A stretch of 64,000 nt of DNA, from the NCBI GenBank assembly GCA_034509925.1, contig CM067533.1, positions 8,569,656-8,633,655 on the forward strand. The letters are read 5' to 3'. Below, piece by piece: positions 11,501 through 25,166 of this stretch. The position numbers and the translations under genes were made by a program. The DNA comes from Hirudinaria manillensis. Its lineage: Eukaryota > Annelida > Clitellata > Hirudinida > Hirudinidae. The notes beneath the pieces are model-generated. The model did no database searches. It worked only from the letters and a program-made list of their open reading frames with translations, and was not told the origin of the DNA. Position 1 is the stretch's first letter. Every line of letters starts with the position of its first letter.

Positions 11501-12837
11501 ACCTCGTTCTCGTGCTTGACTCCCCAATCAAATTCCTCCGCATAGAATCCAAGATAGAGAACATCCCCAATGATCTTCTGTTCTGTTAATTGTTGAAATA
11601 TCTTTTCATCAGAAAATTACTTAAATTTGGGTCACGCATTGACCTGGAAAGTCAGTCTTGTGAAGACATTGACAAATAATAACGTGCTCATAATTTACGT
11701 AGTTAAGTAGTTCAGTAGTCGGTTAACTCGTTGAATGATGTACACCTTATTATTATTATTATTTATTACATTGCACACTGCAGATGATTACAAGTGCTGA
11801 CACTATCACTGAGGAAACAATTTCAAACAATGACAGTAATTTTCAGAGGTATCATCATAATTCCAAATTCTGGAGCGAGAGTGTCTTCAAAGTGCGTGCA
11901 CTCACCCGATATGTGAAACTGCTTGATGTGCTTCTTGTAGCAGAACTCATAGGTCCACCATCCGGTGGTCTGAAAGATCGGGAGTTCATGGACATTCATT
12001 TCATTAATCCAATAAACCAAGCTTATCAAATTGTAAAATCATCCATAAAATTAAAACAGACAAAACCTAAACAAGTTTCTCTAGATAAAGGTTAGCAGCC
12101 AGTTTGAAATGTTCTTAAGAATATTTACATCATTGTCAAACACCATTTGAGAAAGCAACTTAAGGTGATTTACTTTGAATTGTTTAACAAAATTGTTTAT
12201 TAAAGTCAGCATTTCTACTGTAACCCATTTGCAATCATGCACAGGTGAATGCAAGATATTCATCTGATGCTAAAATCTGAACCACATCTCACCAGAATCA
12301 AACATGAATTCTCTTCCATAGGTTGCAGGAGTTTTGTAACACTCAGTTTGCTGGCATTTTCCTCCTCTTCACGAACTTTCTGAGAAAACTGTGAGAACGA
12401 CTCATACTGGCACTGATATTTCTGCCCATGTTTTGAGGAAAGAATTATGCCTTCTTTCTCTGTGCCCTAAAGAAAAAATTGCTGTAAAAACTAGGGTACA
12501 AATTACTTTATGGTTTGCTTAATCAAACACAAAATGCCAGTATGTCCCAAAAAGAATCAACAAGTGACAATTGAGGCACAAATAGCAAGTTGCTTCTAGC
12601 AGCGCTTATCTAAACATAAAATAGTAAATGACATCATTCGCACTTTATAAATGGTGGAGTACAAGCAAAATATAATTTTTCTTGACGGTAAAACAGAACC
12701 TCGTCTAAAAGAACCGGTTGACTTGATATGTCTATACTATACTGAAAAGAGGAGAGTTCTGTTAAGTCAAGCGACGAAAATCCGCAATTGATGAGAAAAA
12801 TTGTTGACAGCCCTGCATAAAGAATCTTCCAGCCCAT
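8543..12837 (-). CDS. OS9: OS-9-type ER lectin (ERAD), 11 exons
   Basis: Exons in order: 12837-12700, 12466-12293, 11969-11906, 11582-11503, 11382-11290, 11049-10797, 10615-10502, 10152-9484, 9238-9125, 8972-8863 and 8671-8543; 1938 nt, 645 residues (human OS9 about 667). OS-9 binds trimmed N-glycans on misfolded ER glycoproteins and delivers them to the HRD1-SEL1L ubiquitin ligase. Residues 1-22 look like a signal peptide (MGWKILYAG...GFSS). The MRH lectin domain spans about 102-225 with the WWTYEFCY motif (W108, W109), Q121, R178, E199 and Y205, matching the family's glycan-binding set, and paired cysteines. After it comes a conserved HPSLRS/CNPIL segment, then a long Ser/Glu/Asp-rich region (exon 8) and a Lys/Glu-rich tail ending REEL. 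XTP3-B/erlectin is less likely because only one MRH domain is present. The exon 4 donor (GAG|GTTGTC) and exon 5 acceptor are weak and need transcript support. Confidence 0.92.
9284..9352. repeat. GAT/GGT trinucleotide run in OS-9 intron 8
   Basis: Imperfect GAT and GGT units between OS-9 exons 8 and 9; no coding role apparent. It lies close to the exon 8 donor (9483). Confidence 0.7.
10622..10735. repeat. ATT/TTA-rich low-complexity tract in OS-9 intron 6
   Basis: Imperfect TTA/ATT units fill most of the short intron between OS-9 exons 6 and 7. The acceptor of exon 7 lies at the edge of the run. Confidence 0.8.
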
Positions 12838-13318
12838 ATCGGTACCTACACAAAGTTTACATATGATACAACAACGAGTCAGCATTTAAATTTGTTCGTA
12901 AGGTGATGTGGCTAATCAATAAAAGTTTATTTAAATTTTTATTTTTTTAATTGAAATAAAATAGATTTGCTTTGCAAAAGCATAATAGTTTGGTAACAAG
13001 ATTTGGCGTCTACTACGAAATGCGTGCCTCCCGAATATCTAGCTATTTAAAACAAATCTATTTGTAAATGATAAACGAAGTCTTTATTTTTCTTTTGTTA
13101 ATACTAAATAATATGATTATGTAATGCAAAGGAACGCATAAACTTCCAACGACATGATCGCCAGGTAACGTTAATAGTTGCTCTTCTCGTATTCACGTTT
13201 TCCTAAAATCCACGCGACGAGAAACATTTGAAACAATTCGTTGTTTATTTACTGTTCAATATATCCACAAAGTATTGCTGTCAATAAGAAAAAGGTATTG
13301 GTGATTGCTTTCTATTTC
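12838..13318. other. Short OS-9 to CCDC12 spacer
   Basis: About 480 bp separate the OS-9 start codon from the CCDC12 stop codon; both genes run on the minus strand. It must hold the CCDC12 3' end and the OS-9 promoter and 5' UTR. No specific promoter motif is recognised. Confidence 0.6.
13244..13249 (-). promoter_or_regulatory. Candidate polyadenylation signal, CCDC12
   Basis: AATAAA on the minus strand about 70 nt past the CCDC12 stop codon, a typical position for a short 3' UTR. Confidence 0.6.
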
Positions 13319-14434
13319 TCACTCTTCTCTGACTTTTGTTTTATTTTCCATGACTCTTTCTCCTGATAAAAGAAAAAAGACATTTATTGTTGCTGTATAA
13401 AATTTGTTTGCTGCATCATAAAAAAAAGACAATAAAAAGATCTCCAGGCCATCAAATATGAAATTCAAAAGTAAAACCATGTGGAAATTGATTAATGTTG
13501 TTGGAATTCATCATAAGCCAAAAATATCAAGAGATTGATTGCACCATCACGAAAAGTTGAGCAGTAAGTTGGATTCAAAACTCACTTATCAATTCAAGTA
13601 TAGCTCTCTGAGTCCTCTTCTCAAGCTTTTTAAGTTTATCCTCGATGTTCCTTTTCAAGTCCCAGTCAGGTTTTTTCGATCTCAAATTTGAAATTTCCTG
13701 TTGATAAAAAGTGGAAAACAAAATTAATAAACAGCGCTGATGAATGTCAACAAACGACAAATAATGCGATTCAAGAGTTCCATTCTAAAAGTCAAGTTCA
13801 AAATAATTAAAGATGCAAAATGATATTATACTCACCAAATCTTCATTTTCATTTTCTGTCTCTTCCTCTTGATTTTCTTGTGATTCTTTAATTTAAAAAC
13901 ATATTATTGACCAACAAATTTGTTAAATTAATGGTTAAGAAACAGCTTGAATTGTTGAAAATTCAACAAGACAATAAATCAAATAAGTACAATTATTACA
14001 GACCCAGAATAATTCATCAAATAGTCACGTATTAACGACACAAAGCATTTGTCAGTCTTCTAAAGTAGAAATTCTAACAAAAAGATCATACCTTGCTCTG
14101 GAGTTTTTTCTAATGTATCTTCAACCACACTACTACTTCTGTAATAAGTTACCACAAAATATAAGTAACAATAAGGATAAGAATAATTCGCACAAAACAA
14201 TCACAAGGGCGCTTATCGTAAATATAAAAAAGAAAGCTTTTAGCAGACGAAATGTATCACATTAAAATTGATTGTCAAACGTCCTAAAGTTAAGTAAATG
14301 TTGTCACATAGCTTGTGCTGTACTTACTCTTGATTAGATTCTTCGATTTCCTCGCTTTTATCATCGCCGCTCTCAATTTGTTGGCGAAGTGCTTTTAATG
14401 CTTCTCTCCTTTTCAGAGCAACTTCGAGCGACAT
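13319..14434 (-). CDS. CCDC12: CCDC12 / cwf18-like spliceosome-associated protein (5 exons)
   Basis: Exons: 14434-14328, 14135-14092, 13885-13836, 13697-13586 and 13362-13319 (stop TGA); 357 nt, 118 residues. The family (fission yeast cwf18) associates with the spliceosome. The N-terminus MSLEVALKRREALKALR resembles the start of human CCDC12, where a KERLKALR segment lies in the same place. A Glu-rich linker follows. Exon 4 carries the signature KKPDWDLKRNIEDKLKK and then KRTQRAILELIRERV, nearly identical to the human core; the Arg in LIRERV is made by joining exons 4 and 5, which confirms that splice. The protein is shorter than human CCDC12 (about 166 residues), mainly in the linker and C-terminal tail. 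All introns have clear GT-AG ends. The exon 2 acceptor at AAG|T is preferred because the alternative three bases upstream runs into a stop. Confidence 0.93.
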
Positions 14435-16313
14435 CTTGTTTTGATTTCACCTAGGGGCGATAAAATGTTATTGGAAATCCCAAGTTTAAATTTGTAAACA
14501 ATGACAATTTAGTACCAGCTCCTAATTGTTTCCGAAAAGAAAATTGAATTCAAATTTAAAAACAATAAATTTGTTGTAATAAATGTAATAAAATTTTATT
14601 TGAACTCCTTCCAAACATGCACTTAAAATCGGTCCCGTCTTCGAGTCAAATTTCTTCGTTACTAACCGGTCATTGCACTTATTTTTGCTTTAAATTAACA
14701 TTAAAAACTTTTATTAGTACTATTACTATAACAAATCATTAATTTCTTTTCTTCTATCTCTGTCCAATGTTTTCCATGGTAATAATTACTTCGAAATTAT
14801 GCTTTGATTGGCCACCTGCTTGAAATCTACTCAAAGATATGCTGAAAGGAATGATCGCTAAAGCAATTAACCAGTTGTTATGGTTCGTATTGCATAACAT
14901 CGGTCGTTACGAGTTCAATATTCTTTTTGTTGACTTTTTCTTCGCGTTTGCCTTAGAAGCCCTCGTTGAACAACCAGCCGCTCCCTGTGATGTCATATCC
15001 GGTGACCTAATAAATAGAAAATAGGTCAAAGTCTAGGTCGGGTCAAGTTGTGCTAATTGGACCGTTCGAAACGCTAATTTGCATTCAGCGCCAGTCTCCC
15101 GCTGACACTGCTTTGATTCGACAGGTCAGATTCGGGACTGGATTGCCAACAACTACGTCCGAACGTCTGTCTGTAGTGAATTGATCTTTGGTCATTGGTT
15201 TCAACTGGATCATTGAATTGTTGGTAATGGTTTCACTTCGAGACACGCTGTGACGCTGCTGGAATCGGAATAACAAACTTCGAAACTCTTTGAAGTTTAT
15301 GAGTGTTGCTCGACACGAAACTTTCTATAATTCACCAACATAAATTTAATGCTTTAGTGTTGCTAGGGAAGATCAGGCTAAAAACAACTCGATAAAACAA
15401 AAGACAAAAAGTTATTAAATTTGGAAAAAAAGTTAACATCACCTTCCGAATATTAACCTGGCGACTGAAATTTAAACAAATAATTTTATCGAATAAATAA
15501 ATTCAATATGGAGACAGCTGTGGAATGTTAGCGTGGTAGGTTATCCATCTCGCAGTGGAAGTGAAATCCCAAGAATCGCTGGAAAAATCTCACGCAAACA
15601 TGGAAAGGCTTCGGATACTCAAGCACTGTCGATTGTAGTTGGACATTTAACGCTCCACTTGGTTGGCCAATGTTCCGTGAAAAGTTGAGTATTCTTGGAC
15701 ACGACATTGTTTGCCAGCTTTTTCCATCCAGAAGGCTGGATGTTAAAGGGGTGGAGATTGTAAAATGAGTTGCCCAGCCTTTTGTGGCGATTTATGAATG
15801 GAATGGATCACCAAAACTATTTGGTGCAATTTTCAAACTTCAGACTAATTAAAATGCGTTTAAAACCATTATTTTATTAATATTATTAACTATTAAAATG
15901 TTATTATTATCACTGGGTGTCGCCAAAACCATAAGAAAAAATTATAATTAACAGTGTATAAACAATGTATATTTTATTACTAATTTCAAGTATTTGGCGC
16001 ATCTCGACCATGTTAGTAATACTCACTGTTAAGACAAATTTTGTCTAAAGAAAAATAATAATAATAATCCCTTGTTACGTAAATCGTACTCATCAGGTAG
16101 TAATGGATTAGGAGCATCAGAGTCGTTTAAGAGATGTCACCAAAAGGGCGATTGTCTGACTCACAGACGAGTCAACGAAGCGTGACGAAGTAAGGGGGAA
16201 GGTTGCGATGCTATATTTTGCTTCCTTAATACAGGTGCAGCCCTAGGTGGTCCGTTCAGTGGCATTAAAGGCATTAAACCAACACTGCCACTAATTGCAC
16301 CCTCCTATTTCCA

Positions 16314-16327
16314 CCCCCCCCCCCCCC
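16314..16327. repeat. Poly-C tract (C14)
   Basis: Fourteen consecutive C residues. A matching C14 lies at 22621-22634, and poly-G runs occur at 32180-32192 and 36394-36410. Confidence 0.95.
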
Positions 16328-17617
16328 TTGGCCTCATCATCATCGTCATCGTCCTCATCACATCACAGAATCCATTACAGGAGCTTCAAGCTCTTTTCTC
16401 CGTGAATCACGATTTTCATTGTTAGACTTGTTAGTGATTTTTTGACGTAATTGACACAAATAAATACCACTCCAGGGCTAATTCAAAGCTTTTACGTTCA
16501 TTAAATTGATAGCACAACGTTCTCACCTCAGTTTATTTTTATGGAACCCAGCAAAATCATTTCCCTCGTTACGGTATGGTTAATTTAAGTTGCTCTCCTA
16601 AGTTATACCTCGGGACGGATGGATTTGCAGATGGATAGATCGGATGGAGGAAGAAGGGCGAAGGAAAGCAACAATTTGAGAGTGAGAACTGGAGATGATA
16701 ATTTGAGTGTAATTGACCATTCGAGAAGCTGACAAACTGCATTTGACATGCGCTTAGGACGCATACTTGTCACTTCTCGAGTGCATAAAAGGTGAATGGG
16801 AGGGCTCACGAATCCATCCCTGTACTTAGATGACTCCCCCTTCTTGGCCGTGACTCGCCATGACCACCAACCCAAGACAAACTTCCCTGATCATCAAACA
16901 TCCATCATATTTGCTCGAATAGAATAAATCTACGATCTTTGTAATTCGAGACACAATATGACCCATCGGTGACCCCGACATCTGTGACCTTCAACCCCCG
17001 GCGTTTGACCTCACCGAGGACAATTAAGATGTTCGTAAATGTTGACAATAGACCACAATTGATGAAAGAAATCGGACGTTCTAAAAATACACAGCCTCCA
17101 CGATGTTTACAATTAAGGAGCTATTTATAAGTCCAACCTATTAATAGTCGAAAGCACATACAAGTGTATCTAGTCGAGACGATTCTCATCAGTGAAACAT
17201 CTTCATTCGTGTTCAATCAGCCATCCTGTGACTGTGTTTGCCCAAAAATGACAACATTTACTTTTCGGCTAAGAGGCAGCTGACGTTCTTGTCGGAACAA
17301 GTAACCTTTCGACGGACCTACAAGGACCCAGGGATGGGTTCGGTATCGTTTATTGAAGTTGTAGAATCCATCCAGAAACGTTTTTAGGTCTTTCACGCAA
17401 GCTTTAATGGCGTGTCGTCGTCATTTTTAGAAGAATTCAAATATCTCTTCTGAGATGTGATGATTGGAAGATTTTAAAAAAGTGCATTTAAAACAGATAT
17501 TCCAACTTGTAATGAAGGAGAAATAATAAAACAAAACGATCAGAGATAGAAAGACGGACGGACGGACAAAAGAGGAGAGGGAGAGAGAGGATAAGCAGAG
17601 AGGGGAGAAGCTCTGAG

Positions 17618-17971
17618 GTGCAAATTGCTAGAGTGTCATTACTGAAAATTCCTCGGGGTTTTGCAAATATCCTACTGTTTGGGCAGCCGATGAATACTCA
17701 GTCATGGGTGAAAGCCGCAGTTCCACTCGACTGGGCAACACAAACACCTCTCTATGGAAAAAGACATCCGAGAGAGTCGATGAAGATCTTACAGCATCAA
17801 TATGACGTCCCGGTGACATCTGTCATCGCCGGAGCGTCATCGTCGTCAATGACGTCATTAGCGACATTAATGATGTCGTCCGCCAGTCCGGTTAGCGAAT
17901 CATTTCCAAGCGAGGAATCTAAAAAAGTCTCTGAAAAGATGATGGCGTCTAAACTGGCCCTTACCCAGTAA
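17618..17971 (+). CDS. Unsupported 117-codon ORF of unknown status
   Basis: An ATG-to-stop frame of 117 codons in otherwise gene-free DNA. Its composition is not a simple repeat for most of its length, though residues 75-95 are Ser/Met/Thr-rich over a GTCATC-like run. I recognise no domain, and an antisense frame of 76 codons overlaps it (17797-18027). It may be a chance ORF; I list it because it is one of the few longer non-repetitive frames in this desert. Confidence 0.12.
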   Translation: MQIARVSLLKIPRGFANILLFGQPMNTQSWVKAAVPLDWATQTPLYGKRHPRESMKILQHQYDVPVTSVIAGASSSSMTSLATLMMSSASPVSESFPSEESKKVSEKMMASKLALTQ

Positions 17972-19739
17972 ACGTTTTTATCCATCATCCGTTTATAGTA
18001 ACCTCGGCTTTGGTAGCACATATTCATCTTGTGCCTCGATCCACGGAATATATCTTTCCATCCGAATGAAAGCGTGCAGGGACCTATTGGACTGGGTCAC
18101 GTAGAGACGGAAGTTGGAATGAAACGAGGATGTGCCGATGCTAATTGGACGGACATCGGTTCGTCCCGGAGCGCATGTGACCAGCTAATTGCGATCGCCT
18201 TCATTTGTCATACTCACGTCCGCTGGTGGAAAAATGGGGTAAAAAAAATCCTGCTAAAAGAACTGGAAAAGAATAGGATGCAAAAGAAGGGCAGGGAAAA
18301 AAATGGGACGCTTTTAGCTAGGGGTACTTTGGAACAAGGTCTGGGCAAGTGATAAGTACATGACACTTTGTAAGACTTTCCACTATTACTGATCGACATC
18401 TTTTATGTATTTATATTCTTTTGACAATATCTGAATCCACGGAATTCTTTGCCAAGAACATTCTATCGGTTTATGTGAAGATGATCCAGTACAAATCGAA
18501 TGAATGGCAGCCGATTGGAATGATTTCCAGATTCTTGTATCTCCTCGTATCGGTCTGTTTTTCGCTCGCTCGGTGAATCCGATCAAAATAAACGAATCAA
18601 TTTATAAACTCGATTCGCACGACGCCATATTCTTTTTCGTCTCAATTCGCCGTGGCGAAGCAGGGTGCATTTTGTTTTCAAGAGAGATCAAATCTAAGCA
18701 TTTGTTCGTGCAGAAATAATACTCTAAGACGAGATTTTTCATTGCGATAATTAATTTTTAATAATTAGAAATAAATTCATGGAAATAATGAAATTTAGAT
18801 GCTGTTATTAATTTTTCTGTTCCAATTTTCAATTTGAATTTTGTGTCCAAGGAGATTATTATTAATTGATTCCCTTGAGTGGACCCAAGTAAATTCCCAA
18901 TCCTTAAGAGTTTTTCAAAAGTGTTAACGAAGGTGTAGACATATAAGTGTTCTTTGTGACAGAAAAATATTTTAGCCTGAGAATCCCAGCTGCTCAAAAC
19001 CCTCTCATTGGGAACTGGACTCAGATACCAATCTTTTAAGAGTTTGCTTCAATCTGATTAAAATTTCTTCTAAGAAAAACATAACTACCGCAATCATTTT
19101 CATCTTCATCTTCTTCGAAAGCAAATCGTAAATAGTGCAGGAACAAAAATTGTTATCGCTCCATCGGTGTCCTAATGGCGGAAGTTGATAAATGGAGTGA
19201 TAAGACATCGTAATAAGAAAGGGAAGGGAATGGGATAAAACGTTTAATCCCCGTTAAGAAGGGCTTGAGATTCAACCCAGAACGCAGATCTCTTAAGCTT
19301 ATTTGTCTCAATTAGTCTCAGCAATATCCAATTATACCCAGACATTCATTTTAGAGATCATGAAATCATTGAGAGAGATAAACCAACAGATTTTTCAAAA
19401 TGTGACACTTTTGTGTCAAACGCTGCAAATGCCAGCACGTTGATAGTCAGGTGTCCCTGGCGTAGTGATTGAAATGATTAACAGAACAAAAACGAAAGAA
19501 ACTATCATGAACCCGATGCTGCTAGAAGTTCAAATGTGTTCAAATGTCTGCACTGAAAATCATGGACGATCCAATTGTGCAACCATCAGAGAGATTAGAC
19601 TAAACTAGACAAAATAGTCTCAACTTCGTCATTGAAGGAGACTATCGGGTAACGTCGTAGGCAAATAAAGACGGGCACATCGAGAGAAATTTGTCCATTC
19701 TAATAGACTTTAATGGACAAACTGGTTTTCCAATTGAAC

Positions 19740-19960
19740 ACCAATTGTGCAATTAATATTAATTAGATTAATATATGATAAATATATGTAATAAATATAA
19801 AATAAATAAATATAATAAATATAAAATATATATAAATATATAGATTATAAATAATATACGGTAAATGCGACAATAAATATAATATAACCAGGTAATCGTT
19901 AATATTAATAAAATATTATTATTAAATTAAATAAATAAATTAATTAATTTTAAAATATAT
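19740..19960. repeat. AT-rich low-complexity stretch
   Basis: Made almost entirely of A and T, with many ATAAATAA and TATAAATA units and few G or C bases. Confidence 0.8.
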
Positions 19961-20352
19961 TTTCTCAACACTATTATGGACTACTAAACATCGTGCGTAC
20001 GACTTGCATGATAACTAACTTATAGACAAAACCGTCTAATTATTTCTATGATCTCCAATGGAAAACTATGAAACCAAAGGACGAGTAGGACAAGGGAATG
20101 GACACTTTGTGGACACCCAATCTATGCTTAGGAATGATTCTAAGATATCCCTGAAAGGTGTTTAGGCGTCTGAAATAAGCCGGATATACGTACTGGATAA
20201 ACCCGCGGTCTGCAAGTATTAGGTCAGCGAGTGCTCTGTTACCTGGATTACAGCTAGGTGTCGCTTTGCTCAATAGTATTGATGACCTGCAGTGATGACG
20301 ATGTAATGTGGACGGATGATGTTCCAATAATTGTTTACGTTTTTTGGGGTCA

Positions 20353-20370
20353 GGGTTAGGGTTAGGGTTA
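20353..20370 (+). repeat. Short telomere-like (GGGTTA)3 block
   Basis: Three perfect GGGTTA units inside unique sequence. TTAGGG is the common metazoan telomere repeat; here it is interstitial. Confidence 0.8.
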
Positions 20371-22620
20371 TAGATAAATTCATAAATTTGTAAATTATGT
20401 TAAACCACTTGGACAGTGATTATTAAAATTATAATTGTAATATTTAAGTTCTTGTTGTTGGCGCTGCTGTTGATTATGATTATGATTATGATGACGACGA
20501 AAATGACGGCGATGATATGTATTAGTGACTATAAATTTATAACTTATTTTACAGATTCACAAATGATTTTTAACATTATAAAACTATTTCAGTTTAATTT
20601 TATTATTGGAAATTAACTTCTGGAAATACAATTTAAACGGCTTTAAAAGCTCCAATTTAGCATCAATCGGTCGGTCTTTATAAAAAATATTTTCACAACT
20701 TTTGTGTGAGCTGTACGTCTGTCTGTCTTTCAGGTCTAATTGGACAAAGTGCTTGGTCGATGTTGATTTATCTTGTTGCACGTCAAAAACAAATTATATA
20801 TAATAAAATTATATAAAATCTTTTAATATTTTCTTTTAAAGATTATTACATAGTTATAATATTCCTTTCTATTTTTCTTGCAGTCGCGGGCTTATATCAA
20901 TGCTGTCATTATTATGAATTAGACGTCGTGGAAGGCATTTTCTCACTGAGAGAACTGGATTGAAGCTACGATTGAAATTCAATCAACAACCACAGACGCA
21001 TTTGATCAACGGCTGTTGAAATGTTTGACGGTCGACCGTGTTCGTCTGTGGTTACACGGCGTATACTCCCCAATTAGCACTCCGTGGAACGTTATTTTAG
21101 CACGTGTCACCGTCAGAAAGGAACGCCTCGGAGACAATGGACCCCATCCTGTTCAGGCGAACGTCAGGGATCCCAACCTGATTGACAGGTCGTAGCCATC
21201 ACGTGATACAGAAGGGGCGTGACCTGAAGCCTTAATTAGTCCCCCTACTGCTACGCAAGGTTTCTTGGTCCTTTCAACAGACGAAAAGGAAATTTCGATT
21301 TAAAAATAGAAGAGTTTATTTTCCTGTGGCCATTATATTTATTTATAGCCGACCAATGAAAGATAATGTCGTCATAATTTCTGGCCAATCAGGGGACGCC
21401 TTTGTGTCTGTTGACCGGAAGCGCTTTTTTTCACAATTCTTAATTGTGTCCAGACTGTTTTTACCCTTTGAAAGATTCGAACATGAAAGAAATCTTTCAC
21501 AGTTCATAGTTCAAAGTTCATGGTTCGTAGTTTAAAAACGTTCACCAATATTTTCGATTGTCCTTAGGGTCAAGTTGATGACGTCATTTTGATTGGGGAC
21601 TTTGACTCCCATACACACGAAGACGCCCACGTTAACAAACAAAGCACTTTGTAAATCATGTTAATAATTGCAATTACAAATATTACTTAAAGCCAGTGAT
21701 TTGGAAATTACTATTATAATTAATGAATTATTCATATAATAGTTATATTAGTTACGTAATAATTATAATAATTATAACATATACATGAATGTTGTTGTTG
21801 TGGATATAACTATCATGTGGTGTTTATGGAGAGACTGACATTTTCTGACCCTGTTGGGAAATTAAATTTTTATTTGGAAAAAATAAAAATTAAGCGCTTC
21901 ATAAATTAACGTCCAGAAAACGTGTTTAACAATTGAAAATGCTTCACCTTCGACCAAAAACCTGTCAAAAACGTCGATGACATTTTCGACTTTTCAAAGC
22001 AAACTTCAACAGACTTCATATCAATAAATACGATTTCGGCTGTTGATTTTGAATCTAAATTCTAAAATTCAAAACGACAACTTCCCTCGGTTCACGCCCC
22101 AACCACTCCCCCAGATTCACCCACCTCTTCGAGTGAGATCTTATCGGTCCCCATCAGGCGACTGTCGTTTAAGTCGCAATCTTTCTTTTAACTCTACTCA
22201 AACGTTGCCCAAATCACGTACAAAGTGACGACAGTGACAGAGTGTATCTAGGATCGTTGGCCAAACATTAGTTTTTCGATACGTCTCCCCAGCTCGCCAG
22301 CTTCTTAACTCTCAGACTTTACCGAGAACTTGGTATGATAGCCTGTATTATCCTTAGAAAAAACTTTGTTGACCCTAGTTCTATGCTCGTTAGGCTAACC
22401 CCTGGGGTACTAAAGAGTATTCTCATTTTTGTAGGGGGTGTGAAAGAAGCATGGGTGAATGAATAAACACATGGTTGCCAGTTCGTACCCAGTTATTGCG
22501 ATGTCCTAATCGCTGTAACTCAGTCACCAACATATAAAACACTCGAAAACAAGTCATTCCTGACAGCACCGTTAAAGAGTCTTCAACCACCGATCGACCC
22601 TCTCCCTTTCCCTTCTCTCT

Positions 22621-22634
22621 CCCCCCCCCCCCCC
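22621..22634. repeat. Poly-C tract (C14)
   Basis: Fourteen consecutive C residues following a CT-rich stretch. Confidence 0.95.
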
Positions 22635-22880
22635 AGAATCGACTGAGACGTCGTGAAGGTCAAGTACAATATTCTCTAATTCCGCTCGGAACGTTTTTCT
22701 TTTCCAGGCTCCAGGATGATTGAAATTGAATTAGGCGGATGACCGCTTGGAAAATGGCGTTCGGCGTTTTAATGTTCGAGTCACTTATCGAACGTCGAAG
22801 GATCGTCTGGAAAAGGTCACGTGAGTACTTTCAGGAGGCCATTTTTATAACGATACTGCGCGGGAATCTCCTGATCTGGC

Positions 22881-22884
22881 CTTA

Positions 22885-22921
<37 letters not shown>

Positions 22922-22951
22922 TATTTATTATTATTGTTGTTGTTATTATTA
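22881..22951. repeat. (TTA)n microsatellite
   Basis: TTA units with ACTA and GTT interruptions. Confidence 0.9.
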
Positions 22952-23073
22952 ATTAAAGACATTCCTTAATTAATCAGTTCTTCACACGTCGTTCATTTTA
23001 TTAAACCCTTCAAAGAAAATTGTTAAAAAAAATTTTCAATCTAGAACTAAGAGGCCAGGTTTATGATTAAGGC

Positions 23074-23178
23074 TAGGGGTTAGGATTAATGTTAGGGGTT
23101 TAGGTTAGGGTTAGGGTTAGAGTTAGTGTTAGAGTTAGAGTTAGGGTTAGAGTTAGTGTTATGGTTAGGGTTAGGATT
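23074..23178 (+). repeat. Degenerate TTAGGG-like interstitial array
   Basis: About 105 bp of hexamers close to GGGTTA (TTAGGG, TTAGAG, TTAGTG, TTATGG), all on the same strand as the block at 20353-20370. The pattern is that of a decayed telomere-type repeat. Confidence 0.8.
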
Positions 23179-24582
23179 ATGAGATTTCATAAAAGTTTCG
23201 ACCATCTCCACTGAAAAGCACAAATCAATAAGAATGGAAAGTAAAACTTGCAAACATCTTTGTTTTTGCATTTATAATAAAAACACAAGCGGCGTTCATT
23301 TAAGGCTTGCTTTTTAGAGCTTCACAATGGCCTTTGAATAGATTTGAACATGATCTCGTAGCTCGACTTAACAAGATATGCGTCCCTCATCTCGTACTAT
23401 CGAAGCAGACAAACTCCCTCTTCAAGTAAGCCTCTCTCTCTTGACTCGTTCGACGAAACAAACAAATAAAAACAAAATAAAAACACATCACCGACACAGA
23501 CTAATGATTGTTTGCAGAAGGTGCAACTGGAACCAATACCGGTGCACATTTAACAAGTTGTCCTTAAGCCATTCAGGCACTCCTGAAAGGCAATCTTGGA
23601 TTCTTGACGCAGCCCTAATCCCCTAACAAAAGCCCTGGCGTCTGGCAGGGCGCCACTCGTTCTGATAGGGTCGCTGTAATTGCCACAAAGATGAAATGTA
23701 TAATAGGCACTGCTAGAAAGATTGAAAGAAAGAGAGATAAAACATAAGAAAGTGAGGAACATTTTTGTTGGACCACGTGAGAAAAAAAATTGATGTTAGT
23801 GAAATCTCTATGATGATGCCAACTGTCGCTAATATATTATCTTTATTATTTAATAATTTATTTATTTATTAATTTATTTATTTATTAATATATTCCAGTT
23901 GTTGTTGTTGTAGTGTTGAACATGTTGTTATTGGTTGAATGTGAATTACCTTAAATCTTCCGAGAATTTGAAATTCAAAATGAAACAGATCACACTTCAA
24001 TCACATCTTCTAATTGTTTTTAAATTCTTTTATTTTTCCTCTCAATAAAAAAAAAGACCGAGAAACGTTTGGCACGCGATGCCAGCAATTCCGTCGTTGG
24101 AAACATTTGGAAAACAGATGCAGCAGAATGAATTTATTTATTCCGGACGTGGATCTCCTTCCAAGCAAAACATTGTCATCATCATCATGTACATCATCAT
24201 CAGCATCAGCAATAGCATCGACATCATCATCATTATCATCATCAGCATAAGAAAGAGAATGTCACGTGGTGGTGGAAAAATATCGCCCAAAGTAATTTAT
24301 CATAATTTATTATAATTTATTCCGACGTCGAAATATGTCATGAAATGCTTACAAAACGGTAACCCAAGTCGACCTAAGAAAGTATGACCTTGAGGATGAT
24401 GGTGATTATGATAATGATGATGATGATGATGATGATGACGACGACGACGATGATTTTCAAGATAATGATGGCGATGATGACGATGTTTGATGGTAATGAT
24501 GATAACTATGATGTCGGTCGTTACACGGATGTATGACGTCACCACAAGTCAATTAAGTCAATGCACGAATGAGTCGCCATTA

Positions 24583-24640
24583 ATAAATAAAATAATAAAT
24601 AATAATAATAATAAATAATAATAATAATAATAATAAATAT
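24583..24640. repeat. AAT/AAAT microsatellite
   Basis: AATAAT units with ATAAAT interruptions. Confidence 0.85.
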
Positions 24641-25166
24641 AATTAAGCAACGTCATCACAAGATATGTGATCAAAAATAATGACATTCTGTGACCTGTAA
24701 GCTCTAAAATACGGGTCTAAGTGCCAGTCCTTAGCAGAGTTTCGATTTTATATTATTATTAAATAATATTATTATTAATTCAATAATAATAATAATAATA
24801 TAACAAAGTTAATTCCGGTGATGATTATGATGACAGCGATCCCTAATGATGCATGACACTTAATGTAATAATTAATCAAATACTTTTAAAATATGACGTC
24901 TTTGACGACTATGTCACGAGCATGAGCAGCGATTGCTTTGAACCTAAACTGAAGCTCCAATGTTTCCATCACGTGGTTGACCTCAAAAGGTCAAAATAAA
25001 ATTTACCAAAGGGTAAAAGATACTACAAATGTACTTGTACGTAAAGAACGTACAAGATGAAAGTACATGTCAACAGCGATTAAAGTCAGTGAAATACTTT
25101 TAAGTGATATCAAGTCTAAACAAAATCAAACTTTGAAGCTCCTTTGTGGACAACAATTAAAATATA

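Noticed and set aside
15610..15700. Inverted pair GATACTCAA / TTGAGTATTC that might be a microRNA hairpin
   Set aside because: Only about 9 bp pair well before the stem breaks down, too short for a miRNA precursor.
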